From Burkholderiales bacterium (GTDB lineage Bacteria; Pseudomonadota; Gammaproteobacteria; Burkholderiales; Burkholderiaceae_C), in NCBI GenBank assembly GCA_947474415.1, contig CANJKD010000036.1:1-9759 (forward strand): a DNA stretch of 9,759 nt, given 5' to 3'. Each line of letters opens with the position of its first letter. The first letter of the stretch is position 1. The notes below the pieces were generated by a model. The model was not told where the DNA came from. It ran no database searches and saw only the letters and a list, made by a program, of their open reading frames with translations. This document shows positions 1-7,354 of this stretch, one piece after another. Made by a program: the position numbers and the translations under genes.

Positions 1-406
1 GAAAGAGGGACGGGCCGGGTTATGTTGCAATCACTAGCAACTGTCGAGCTGGGCGAACTGCGGGCTGGCGTGTTCCGTTCTCGGGCCGCAGCAGGAATTG
101 GCGCCACACTGGGGCGCACTTCGCACGGGCGAGGCATTTCGATTTGCGCACGATCTGACTCGGACAAAAGCCATTTCGGGAACGACACGACCCTGGCTTC
201 GACCATGGCGTGGTCGGCCCGGTTCAGCCGTCGACGCGGTGGCACAGTGTCGCCTCCGAGCCGTCCGGCATGGGCACTGCGTTCGGCCTCGACGCGATCA
301 CGCCGCGGAGCCCCTGCGCGCGCCGTGCTCCGTCCTGGCGCCTTGTTCGGCGTGGGGTCAGCGCGTGGTGTGCCGCTCGTGCCCGTAGCCGAGGGATGTC
401 GTTTTT

Positions 407-439
407 GAACCTGACGGTCACGTTGCGACCGCCAGGTTC
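407..439. promoter_or_regulatory. Inverted repeat upstream of tetR gene, candidate operator
   Basis: The left arm GAACCTGACGGTC (407-419) and the right arm GACCGCCAGGTTC (427-439) match as an inverted repeat at 12 of 13 positions, with a 7-base spacer. The repeat ends 31 bases before the TetR start codon, where an autoregulatory TetR operator is commonly found. It could instead be a terminator of a transcript entering from the left: T runs flank it at 402-406 and 440-442, but neither is long. The operator role is inferred from position only. Confidence 0.45.
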
Positions 440-458
440 TTTCGGCAAGCCGCGAGCC

Positions 459-464
459 TAGAAT
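459..464 (+). promoter_or_regulatory. Candidate -10 element (TAGAAT) of the TetR gene
   Basis: TAGAAT matches the sigma-70 -10 consensus at five of six positions. It ends six bases before the ATG at 471, so transcription would start at or next to the start codon. No Shine-Dalgarno sequence is visible before 471, which fits a leaderless or nearly leaderless mRNA. The -35 region is weak (TTCTTT at 437-442, 16-base spacing) and touches the inverted repeat, so repressor binding there would block initiation. Confidence 0.35.
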
Positions 465-470
465 GCCCCT

Positions 471-1115
471 ATGGGAAGAGTGTCATTCAAAGCACAGATG
501 TTGTTGGCGCGCGAAGAGGCGATCGTCGCGGCGGTTAACCGTCTGCTGGCCGAAAAGGGCTTCGACGCGATGACGGTCGATGCCGTGGCGGCCGAGGTCG
601 GCATCGCCAAGGCAAGCCTTTACAAGCATTTCCGCTCCAAGGAAGAACTGGCCGCAGCCGCGATGATTCGCGTGCTCGACCGCGCGCTGGCGCAGATTGA
701 CCTCCTGGGTGCCGACGCCGGCGCGGATCCCGTCGCGCAACTGCGGGCCATGACCCGCTGGACCATGCAACTGCAACTCGCTGGCGAGATGCCCTCATTG
801 CCAGCCCAGAACTCGGCCCTTCGCACCGCCCTGACGAGCAACAAGGTGTACCTCGACCGCCTGATGCTGGTCAGTGAACGGCTCGGCGAGTGGATTCGCG
901 CGGGGCAACTTTCAGGGCGCCTTGACCCGGGCGTGCCGCCGGAGGTGGTTTTGTACACAATGTTTGCGCGCGCCTGCGATCCTGTGCTTAATATATTGAA
1001 GGCAAGCGCTAACTTCAGCGACGAACAAATCGTTGAAATCTTGCTCTCGACCTGCTTCGACGGGCTTCATGGCCGCTCGCAGGCGAACGCTGTGCGGGCC
1101 ATCAGAGCCTCCTGA
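471..1115 (+). CDS. TetR/AcrR-family transcriptional regulator
   Basis: This 214-residue protein has the length and layout of TetR-family one-component regulators. The N-terminal DNA-binding domain spans roughly residues 12-60 and carries the family signature: a helix ending AEKGFDAMTVDAVAAEVGI and the recognition segment KASLYKHFRSKEEL. The rest is a variable, mostly helical ligand-binding and dimerisation domain, so the effector cannot be read from sequence. The start at 471 fits the expected short N-terminal extension; there is no Shine-Dalgarno, but a -10-like element lies just upstream. No divergently transcribed target gene is recognisable on the left, and the right neighbour is convergent, so the regulated genes are unknown. 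Autoregulation through the repeat at 407-439 is plausible but inferred. Confidence 0.9.
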   Translation: MGRVSFKAQMLLAREEAIVAAVNRLLAEKGFDAMTVDAVAAEVGIAKASLYKHFRSKEELAAAAMIRVLDRALAQIDLLGADAGADPVAQLRAMTRWTMQLQLAGEMPSLPAQNSALRTALTSNKVYLDRLMLVSERLGEWIRAGQLSGRLDPGVPPEVVLYTMFARACDPVLNILKASANFSDEQIVEILLSTCFDGLHGRSQANAVRAIRAS

Positions 1116-1119
1116 CGGG

Positions 1120-1143
1120 CCGGCGCCGATACCTTGGTGCCGG
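1120..1143. terminator. Hairpin between convergent TetR and phosphoesterase genes
   Basis: CCGGCGCC (1120-1127) pairs with GGTGCCGG (1136-1143) over eight positions, one a G-T wobble on the plus strand, with an 8-base loop. It fills the 37-base gap between the TetR stop and the stop of the convergent phosphoesterase, a usual place for a bidirectional terminator. There is no T run on either side, so the terminator function is tentative. Confidence 0.3.
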
Positions 1144-1152
1144 GTGTGCCAT

Positions 1153-1923
1153 TCAGACCTCAAGCACCAGCCAGGGCTGATGCCCTTCGGCCTCGCCCTT
1201 TCGCGCGTGCCCGCGCGAGTTGCAGACCACGCGGGTGCTGCCCGTCGGGTGTGGCACCCGGTAGTCGTGCCGGCAGTGGACGTGGCCATGGATCCACAAT
1301 TCGGCGTGCGGCAACAGGTCGTCATCGGCATTGCAGAAGCTGGCCGTTCCGGGTTGCTGGCCATAGCGGGGGTCACCGCTGCGAAGGCTGGGCGCGAAGT
1401 GGGTGATTACCACGGTCTTGTCCCATTCGCCTTGAGGTTGCCGGAGTTCCGATGCCAGCCAGGCCCGGCACGACAAGGCCTCCTCGCGCACTGCTGCTGC
1501 ATCGAAGGGAAGGCCGTGCTGCGTGGCCCGCATGACCTTCATGAAGTAGCTCGCGGCGCGCATGGCGCGCTCGCGTCGGGCATCGCCGAACAGGTCGAAG
1601 TCTGACCAGCGGGTGGTCGCGACGAAGCGGATGCGCCGGCCCTGTGCGTCGGTGAGCACGAGCCGCTCGCGTTCCAGCAGCGTGATGGCCCGTGCCTCGC
1701 AATGCTGGCGCAGGGCCGGCCAGGCCTCGCTGAGTTCGCGGTCGTCGAACTCATGGTTTCCGGCCACCAGGATCACGGGCACTGGCCAGCCTTGAAACCG
1801 GTCCAGTGCGGCCCAGCGGCTGTCGATGTCGCCCGCCAGCACCAGCAGTTCGGCGTCCGGGGCCGGCGAGGGTTCGAAGGCTTCGGTTTCGAGGTGCAGG
1901 TCAGACAGCAGTTGCAGCCGCAT
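1153..1923 (-). CDS. Calcineurin-like metallophosphoesterase
   Basis: The 256-residue protein carries the ordered metal-binding motifs of calcineurin-like phosphoesterases. D8 and H10 lie in SDLHLE near the N-terminus, GD at 31-32, GNHE at 55-58, a histidine in THFAPS (174-179), and HGHVH at 212-216. These would hold a dinuclear metal centre that hydrolyses phosphomonoesters or phosphodiesters. There is no signal peptide or membrane segment, so it is probably cytoplasmic. The substrate cannot be told from sequence; members act on nucleotides, phosphodiesters or proteins. The start at 1923 places the first metal motif at the usual distance from the N-terminus, though no strong ribosome binding site precedes it. 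It is convergent with the TetR gene and reads in the same direction as the YecA-like gene, about 290 bases away. Confidence 0.9.
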   Translation of the reverse strand: MRLQLLSDLHLETEAFEPSPAPDAELLVLAGDIDSRWAALDRFQGWPVPVILVAGNHEFDDRELSEAWPALRQHCEARAITLLERERLVLTDAQGRRIRFVATTRWSDFDLFGDARRERAMRAASYFMKVMRATQHGLPFDAAAVREEALSCRAWLASELRQPQGEWDKTVVITHFAPSLRSGDPRYGQQPGTASFCNADDDLLPHAELWIHGHVHCRHDYRVPHPTGSTRVVCNSRGHARKGEAEGHQPWLVLEV

Positions 1924-2217
1924 GGCTCAGCGCCGCTCTGCGGCGAGCAGGCGGGACATCAGGTACCCGTGCTGCGCACTGCGGTGCATGGGCCCATGGA
2001 CCAGCAAAGTGGGCCTCTTCGTGGCCCATGGCAGCCGTGCGGGTTCATCGGGCAACCCGGGTGCTTCGAACTCCGGTCTTTGCCCTTCGGGCGGCCCGGC
2101 GCGCTCATGACCGCACCCCGATCACCGCGTACGGTGAGCGCCCCGCCGAGAGGGTCAGGCCTTGCTTGGGGCTGCCCGACGCCGCAGCCCGCAAGGAATA
2201 GGTTGACACCGAATCCG
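1924..2217. other. Intergenic region with a possible minus-strand remnant
   Basis: No complete gene is visible. A minus-strand frame is open from 2109 to a TGA at 1927-1929 and would encode about 60 residues ending GYLMSRLLAAERR, two bases before the phosphoesterase start. It has no plausible start codon at its upstream end and I do not recognise it. A perfect 12-base palindrome, CATGGGCCCATG, lies at 1987-1998. The stretch could hold the decayed 3' end of a gene or be purely non-coding. Confidence 0.35.
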
Positions 2218-2988
<771 letters not shown>

Positions 2989-3028
2989 GGGGGCTTTCGG
3001 CGCAGGGATGCCCCGATTGTGCGTCGGT

Positions 3029-3742
3029 TCACGCGTGCCTTCTTGTGTAGATTCGAGCGTGCACTCGGGGCCCCGGCTTTCGGCGCCCGTCGGCCCGCGC
3101 TGCTTCGATCAGCCTGGCGCGCAGCCACGGTTGGCTGCTGATGCGGTCATGCCGCATGTGCCACAGCATCGTGACGTGCAGGGCGTCCATCGGGAACGGC
3201 AATCGGCGCGGCCGGAGAAGCTGGCGAGCAGGTGGTGCGCGGCGCAATCGTCGTCCAGCGTCAGCTTGTCTTTGGCCAGCGGGTGGCCCTGGCGCATCAC
3301 GCACACGACGCCGCTTTGCTGCAAAGGGTGGTGGCGCAAGCTGGCGTCGCCGCCTTCGATCCACAGCGCCGCCACCGCTTCCGGGAAATGACCGACCGCC
3401 AGGTCGGCTTCGCCGCGTTCGAGCATCTCGCTCGGGTCGCGCGTTGTCAGCGACAGCGCGCGCAGGTTCGCGAGCGCCCATGGTGCGTTCGATCTGCTCG
3501 CCCAGTGCCGGCACGAACGTGGTGGCAACCGCATCGGCCATCGCGATGCGGAAGCCGGCGGCATCGGCCTGTGGGTTGAATTCGCCGGCCGACCCCTTCA
3601 GGCGTTTCAATGCATTGATCACCGTCGGCTGCGTCAACGACAGGCGCTCGGCGGCGCGCGGGAGGTTGCGCTGGGCCATCACGACGTCGAAGACGCGCAG
3701 CAGGTTGACGCCGAGGGAGCGGAAGTTGAGCCTGGCTGGCAC
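3029..3742 (-). pseudogene. LysR-type regulator, frameshifted and internally deleted
   Basis: The minus strand encodes recognisable LysR pieces in changing frames. From 3742 the N-terminal helix-turn-helix is in one frame, with LLRVFDVVMAQRNLPRAAER and LTQPTVINALKRLK. It then jumps near 3583-3600 from the end of the helix-turn-helix into the effector domain (FRIAMADAVATTFVPAL), so the rest of the wing and the linker, normally some 50-60 residues, are missing. Near 3472-3482 the frame shifts to LANLRALSLTTRD, GEADLAVGHFP and VVCVMRQGHPLAKDKLTLDD. Near 3201-3212 it shifts back to LPFPMDALHVTMLWHMRHD, the usual C-terminal segment, with a further block of about 70 residues apparently lost. About 237 codons remain from a family norm near 300. 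It cannot make a functional LysR regulator. It is divergent from the small ORF at 3863, which it may once have controlled. Confidence 0.88.
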
Positions 3743-3862
3743 GGATAGACAGGCTCGAAATAGCCGCGATAAATAAAATCGATTGGTGAAGTATACGGGT
3801 TTACCCTATCATGCGAGCTTTAGAGTCGATATGTCGGGCTTCGATCTTCGAAAGGATCCCCA
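3743..3862. promoter_or_regulatory. AT-rich divergent promoter region of lysR remnant and small ORF
   Basis: This 120-base gap is clearly AT-richer than its surroundings, mostly at 3767-3812. A possible plus-strand promoter is TTGGTG (3783-3788) with TATCAT (3807-3812), spaced 18 bases. The complement of 3790-3795 reads TATACT, a good -10 for the opposite strand. GGGT-TT-ACCC (3797-3806) is a short inverted repeat between the two. This is where a LysR regulator would bind, but with the regulator broken, any control by it is lost. The elements are matched by eye to consensus. Confidence 0.4.
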
Positions 3863-4390
3863 ATGACCACTTTGATCACACCGCTGGCGGTTCACGTGCC
3901 GCAGCTTGGTCGGGCTGCGGGCCCCGGCCGGTTGGCGCGGTTCGGCTCGTCGGTCTGGCGGGCACTGGAGGTGACGGGTCAGGTGCGTGCTCACCGGCAC
4001 CTGCTCGATTTCGCCGACAGCTGCGAGTCGAACCCGCCCGAACTGGCCAAGGAATTGCGCGCTGCCAGCGGCATCGCATCAATGGGCTGCGTTGTCGGCC
4101 CACTTATTTTCAACGAATCGAAAGAACACACCATGACCACCACGACATTCCAACTGAAGCTGGAACGGGGTCGTTTTGCCCAGCACGCCAAGGCGTCGCT
4201 GGTGTCACTGCCCACGATGGCCCGACGCCTGCTCTCCACGACGCGGCCTGCGCCTTCGGCCGCTGACGCGGCAGCGCGCGAAGCGCAAGCCGTGCGCAAG
4301 ATGGCGAACACCTATGCCAGGACCGACCCCGGTTTCGCGGCCGACCTGTACGGCGCCGCTGCGCGCCATGAAGAGCTGAACGGCGGCTGA
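3863..4390 (+). CDS. Small hypothetical protein, probable in-frame join of two small genes
   Basis: The 175-residue frame starts at an ATG with a good ribosome binding site (AAAGGA at 3851-3856, six bases upstream). Residues 1-70 include [20 protein letters not shown] and resemble short unnamed Burkholderiales proteins. Residues 91-175 begin again with [15 protein letters not shown] and end in [20 protein letters not shown], which resembles a second short unnamed family. The linking segment (about residues 71-90) is encoded by less GC-rich DNA that looks intergenic and contains a second ribosome binding site. I read this as two adjacent genes whose boundary has lost its stop codon or shifted frame, but a real single protein is possible. 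There is no signal peptide or membrane helix, and the function is unknown. It is divergent from the broken LysR gene and convergent with the pckG remnant. Confidence 0.6.
   Translation: MTTLITPLAVHVPQLGRAAGPGRLARFGSSVWRALEVTGQVRAHRHLLDFADSCESNPPELAKELRAASGIASMGCVVGPLIFNESKEHTMTTTTFQLKLERGRFAQHAKASLVSLPTMARRLLSTTRPAPSAADAAAREAQAVRKMANTYARTDPGFAADLYGAAARHEELNGG
4133..4390 (+). CDS. Alternative start: 85-residue small hypothetical protein
   Basis: An ATG at 4133 lies in the same frame as the ORF starting at 3863. It is preceded by CGAAAGAACACACC, with AAAG about eight bases upstream. The first start has a similar context: both read CGAAAG, eight or so bases, then ATGACCAC. The 85-residue product would hold the whole C-terminal conserved block ending in [15 protein letters not shown]. 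Translation from here would give the second small protein separately whether or not the upstream frame is also read through. Confidence 0.45.
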   Translation: MTTTTFQLKLERGRFAQHAKASLVSLPTMARRLLSTTRPAPSAADAAAREAQAVRKMANTYARTDPGFAADLYGAAARHEELNGG

Positions 4391-4398
4391 AGCGCAAA

Positions 4399-4447
4399 GG
4401 CTGCGCCATGCGCGCAGCCGGCGTGGTTGGCCCTGACCTGCGTCAGG
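4399..4447. terminator. Two hairpins between the small ORF and the pckG remnant
   Basis: GGCTGCGC (4399-4406) and GCGCAGCC (4412-4419) form a perfect 8-base stem with a 5-base loop, nine bases after the stop codon of the small ORF. A second stem, CCTGAC (4432-4437) and GTCAGG (4442-4447), with a 4-base loop, follows. They sit where transcripts of the convergent genes would end. Neither is followed by a T run, so classical intrinsic termination is uncertain. Confidence 0.4.
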
Positions 4448-4464
4448 TGGCGAGGCGCGCTTCG

Positions 4465-6167
4465 ATTCAGGTCTTGGTATTGCGGCGTGATGCCGAAGGC
4501 GTTGTCACGCCCTGGCGCCGTGCCGCCGATGCGTTCGACCATCCACTGCAGAACGCGCATGTTCTCGCCGTAACCCGGCCACACGAACTTGCCGTCCGGG
4601 CCCTTGCGGAACCAGTTCACGCAGTAGACCTTCGGCAGCTTGGCGCCTGAAGCTTCGAGCTTGCGGCCGAGGTCGAGCCAATGCTGGAAGTAGTCGCTCA
4701 TGTTGTAGCCCATGAACGGCAGCATGGCGAATGGGTCGCGACGCGCCACGCCCTGCGCGCCGGCGGCAGTGGTTTCGGAACCCATCGTTGCCGCCATGTA
4801 AACGCCTTCGAGCCAGCTGCGAGCCTCGGTGACGAGCTGTACCGTGGTCGAACGCCGAACGCCGAACGCCGAACGCCGAAGATGAAGGCGTCGATCGCGA
4901 AGCCCGACGGGTTGTCCCATTCCGGGTCGAGCGCCGGGTTATTGGTGGCGGCCACGGTGAAGCGCGAGTTGGGATGCGCGGCCGACCGCGGCTTGCCGTC
5001 CGTGCCGCTTTCCTTCGCGATGGCCGGCGTCCAGTCACGGCCCTGCCAGTCGATCAGGTGAGCCGGCAACTCGGCGGTCATGCCTTCCCACCACACGTCG
5101 CCGTCGTCGGTGAGCGCCACGTTCGTGAAGATCACCTCGCGCTTTATGCTGGCCATGCAGTTCGGGTTGGTCTGGTCGTTCGTGCCGGGGGCCACGCCGA
5201 AATAGCCTGCCTCGGGGTTGATGGCGTAGAGCCGGCCGTCGGTGTGCGGTTTGATCCAGGCGATGTCGTCACCGATGGTCGTGACCTTCCATCCGCGCAG
5301 GCCCTGGGGCGGCACCAGTATCGCGAAGTTCGTCTTGCCGCATGCGCTCGGGAATGCCGCCGCGACGTGGTGCTTCTTGCCCTCCGGCGAGGTCACACCG
5401 AGGATCAGCATGGGCTCAGCCAGCCTTGGTCGCGCCCCATGGTGGACGCGATGCGCAGCGCGAAGCACTTCTTGCCCAGCAGCGCGTTGCCGCCGTAGCC
5501 GGAGCCATGGCTCCAGACTTCTTGCGTGTCGGGGTAGTGGACGATGTATTTGGTGGTGTTGCAGGGCCAGCTCACGTCTTGCTGACCCGGCGCCAGCGGT
5601 GCGCCCGCGGAATGCATGCAGGGCACGAAATGGCCGTCGGCGCCGAGCCCATGCGCGTCATGATCTTCATGTTGACGGCGACATACGCGCTGTCGGACAG
5701 CTCGACGCCGATGTGCGGGATCGGCGAGCCCAGCTGGCCCATCGAGAACGGCACCACGTACATCGTGCGCCCGCGCATGCAGCCGCGGAACAGCGCAGGC
5801 GTGCCGTCGGCGGCGCCGGTTTCGAGCGGCGCGCGCATCTCGGCCGGGGCAGCCAGTTGTTCGTCGGGCCGGCGTCCTCCTGGCGCCGCGAGCAGATGAA
5901 GGTGCGGTCTTCGACCCGTGCCACATCGCTCGGGCTGCTGCACGCCAGGTAGCTGTTCGGGCGCAGCTCGGGGTTCAGCTTCTTGTAGGTGCCCGCTGCA
6001 ACGAGTTGAGCGCAGAGGCGGTCGTATTCCGCAGTGCTGCCGTCGCACCAATAGACATCGCGGGCCTCGGTGAGCCCGGCCATGCCGGCCACCCAGTCGA
6101 TCAACGCGGCGTGGCGAACGCCGACCGGCACATTCAGGCGCAGCCCTCCCATCACGGGACGATTCAT
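4465..6167 (-). pseudogene. pckG: GTP-dependent phosphoenolpyruvate carboxykinase, multiply broken
   Basis: PckG converts oxaloacetate and GTP to phosphoenolpyruvate, CO2 and GDP, the entry step of gluconeogenesis. Most of the family can be read in pieces. The N-terminus [17 protein letters not shown] starts at 6167 (an upstream in-frame ATG at 6182 is possible). Then come [50 protein letters not shown], the P-loop [11 protein letters not shown] with the reactive cysteine, [33 protein letters not shown] and [19 protein letters not shown]. The frame breaks at about 5848-5851 (one base lost), 5647-5650 (a deletion of roughly 19 bases), 5418-5425 (four bases lost) and 4849-4880 (14 bases gained). 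Homology stops near 4465, so about 60 C-terminal residues are gone. No single lesion explains the loss, so it is a true pseudogene. The gene is normally about 600-620 codons. Confidence 0.95.
4849..4880. repeat. Heptanucleotide tandem repeat inside the pckG remnant
   Basis: Four full copies of CGAACGC are followed by a partial CGAA; on the coding strand this is TTCG followed by four GCGTTCG units. In intact PckG the site encodes FGGRRSTTV. With two units the coding strand would read FGVRRSTT and rejoin the downstream frame, which continues [10 protein letters not shown]. With four units it reads [14 protein letters not shown] and is shifted. The extra 14 bases therefore look like slippage gain of two units. 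Confidence 0.92.
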
Positions 6168-6512
6168 GGCGGCTTCACTCATTGAAGTCAAAAAAGCGCG
6201 CTTGGGCAAGCCGGTTGAGCCGTGCAGACGGCCCGAAAGGACTTGCCCAATGCCGCTGTGCCGTCGCGCTGAGCCCCGCAACCGGTGTGCTGCGGGCCGT
6301 TTCGTGCGCTTCGCGGGGTGTTGCTGGCGCGTGATCGGCGAGGTGTCAGGGAATTGTGGTCTCAGCGTAATGTCGTCGTAACCACCGCGATTCGGGGGGT
6401 CATGCGGTTTCGGTATGGGTTCATGCGTGGATGTTGTCGCGGTTCGGAAGGCAGGCCGACGCTGGAAGCGGCAGGTCGCAATCGAGGCGGCGCTGGCGCA
6501 ATAATCAATCCC
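6168..6512. other. Intergenic region between divergent pckG remnant and tupA-like gene
   Basis: I see no gene here. It holds the former leader of pckG, with a nested hairpin at 6202-6250 and a run of six A at 6190-6195. A further inverted repeat, CCCGCA (6275-6280) with TGCGGG (6291-6296), has a 10-base loop. At the right end AATAAT (6500-6505) lies eight bases before the next start codon and could be a -10 element. Confidence 0.5.
6202..6250 (-). promoter_or_regulatory. Nested hairpin in the former pckG leader
   Basis: TTGGGCAAG (6202-6210) and CTTGCCCAA (6242-6250) are a perfect 9-base inverted repeat. Inside it GCCGT (6219-6223) and ACGGC (6228-6232) form a second stem with a 4-base loop. 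On the pckG-coding strand the outer stem is followed by GCGCGC and then six T, some 22 bases before the start codon. This resembles a terminator or attenuator placed in the leader, although the six-base gap between stem and T run is unusual. Function is inferred from structure only. Confidence 0.35.
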
Positions 6513-7337
6513 ATGGTTCAACGCCGCCCCCTTCTGCTCGCGAGCCTGGGCCTGTCTCTGGCCCCCCTGGCGGCGCGTGCCCAGCAGCGCCGTTCCCTGC
6601 ACGACCCGCTGCGCCTGGGCGCCGACCTGGCCCTGTTCGACGCTGGGCTGGCCCGCGCGCTACAACAGGCCTTCGGGCGCGACACCGGCGTCGCGGTGCA
6701 GATCGAGCAGCGCCCGGCGCTGCCGCTGCTTGAGGCGCTGGAACGCGGCGAGATCGACGCAGCCTTGTGCAACGCGCCCGAAGCCGAGTCACGGCTCTTC
6801 GCCCAGGGCCTGGTGCACGACCGCCAGCCCATCGCGCAAGGTGACTTCGTGATCGTCGGCCCGGCGCCGCGCGGCAAGGTGCCCGACCCGGCCGGCCTGG
6901 CCGGCAGACGCGACGTTGCCGCAGCGCTCGCCCGCCTTCGCAATGTGGCCCTCGCTGCGCCCGGAACCCTGCGCTTCCTCTCGGCCAACGACGGCTCCGG
7001 CACCCACGCTGCGGAGCAGGTGCTGTGGCGCGCGGCCGGCGTGGTGCCACAACAGGCGCCGTGGTATGCCATGGCCGACCCGAAGCAAAGCTTGGCCGCG
7101 CAGGCGCGCGCCCAGAGCAGCTACGCGCTGGTTGAGCGTGGCGCTTGGCTGGCGCAGGGTGGCGCACCGCTGGCGGTGCTGGTCGAAGGCGATGCGCGCA
7201 TGGCAGAACGCGTTCACGTCATGCGCTCGTTTCGCGTCAACCACCCGGCCGGCAAGATGTTCGTGGCGTGGATCGCCGGGTCACGCGGGCAGCGCGTGGT
7301 CGGGGCACAGCGCGGTTACCGCCCGCTGGCGGCCTGA
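6513..7337 (+). CDS. TupA-like periplasmic substrate-binding protein
   Basis: The 274-residue product starts at 6513, which puts a signal peptide at the N-terminus: [20 protein letters not shown] followed by ARAQ as a likely cleavage site. The paired Arg leaves either Sec or Tat export possible. The frame is open further upstream, but that extension lacks family features. The mature part follows the tungstate/molybdate-binding TupA layout: [10 protein letters not shown] (84-93), DFVIVGP (111-117), [20 protein letters not shown] (157-176), [11 protein letters not shown] (203-213) and VLVEGDARM (222-230). TupA proteins deliver oxyanions to an ABC transporter. Here no permease or ATPase gene is adjacent, and the usual threonine-rich first ligand motif and the Arg in the SRGDDSGTH segment are absent, so the ligand is uncertain. 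The MOSC gene follows 17 bases downstream and is probably co-transcribed. Confidence 0.85.
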   Translation: MVQRRPLLLASLGLSLAPLAARAQQRRSLHDPLRLGADLALFDAGLARALQQAFGRDTGVAVQIEQRPALPLLEALERGEIDAALCNAPEAESRLFAQGLVHDRQPIAQGDFVIVGPAPRGKVPDPAGLAGRRDVAAALARLRNVALAAPGTLRFLSANDGSGTHAAEQVLWRAAGVVPQQAPWYAMADPKQSLAAQARAQSSYALVERGAWLAQGGAPLAVLVEGDARMAERVHVMRSFRVNHPAGKMFVAWIAGSRGQRVVGAQRGYRPLAA

Positions 7338-7354
7338 CCCCGGGTTCACTGACC

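Larger units (their letters stand above)
1..470. other. No identifiable gene; upstream region of the TetR gene
   Basis: I translated this stretch in all frames and recognised no family. The open frames present (for example 22-408 and 98-388 on the plus strand) overlap one another, lack convincing ribosome binding sites and are rich in Arg, Ser and Ala, as random frames in GC-rich DNA usually are. The supported structure is at the right end: an inverted repeat at 407-439 and a -10-like hexamer at 459-464. A gene entering from the left, or an unrecognised remnant, cannot be excluded. Confidence 0.5.

Noticed and set aside
22..408. A 128-codon frame before the TetR gene
   Set aside because: It has no ribosome binding site, overlaps other equally open frames, has low-complexity Arg/Ser/Ala composition and resembles no family I know.
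4849..4880. The 7-base repeat as an active phase-variation switch for PckG
   Set aside because: Changing the copy number alone could not restore the protein, because at least three other frame lesions and the missing C-terminus would remain.
5405..5926. Programmed ribosomal frameshifting to read through pckG
   Set aside because: There are several shifts of different size, including a deletion that removes conserved residues, and no slippery site with a downstream structure stands out.
6285..6512. An N-terminal extension of the TupA-like protein
   Set aside because: Starting at 6513 places a normal signal peptide at the N-terminus; the 76 codons upstream would bury it and show no similarity.
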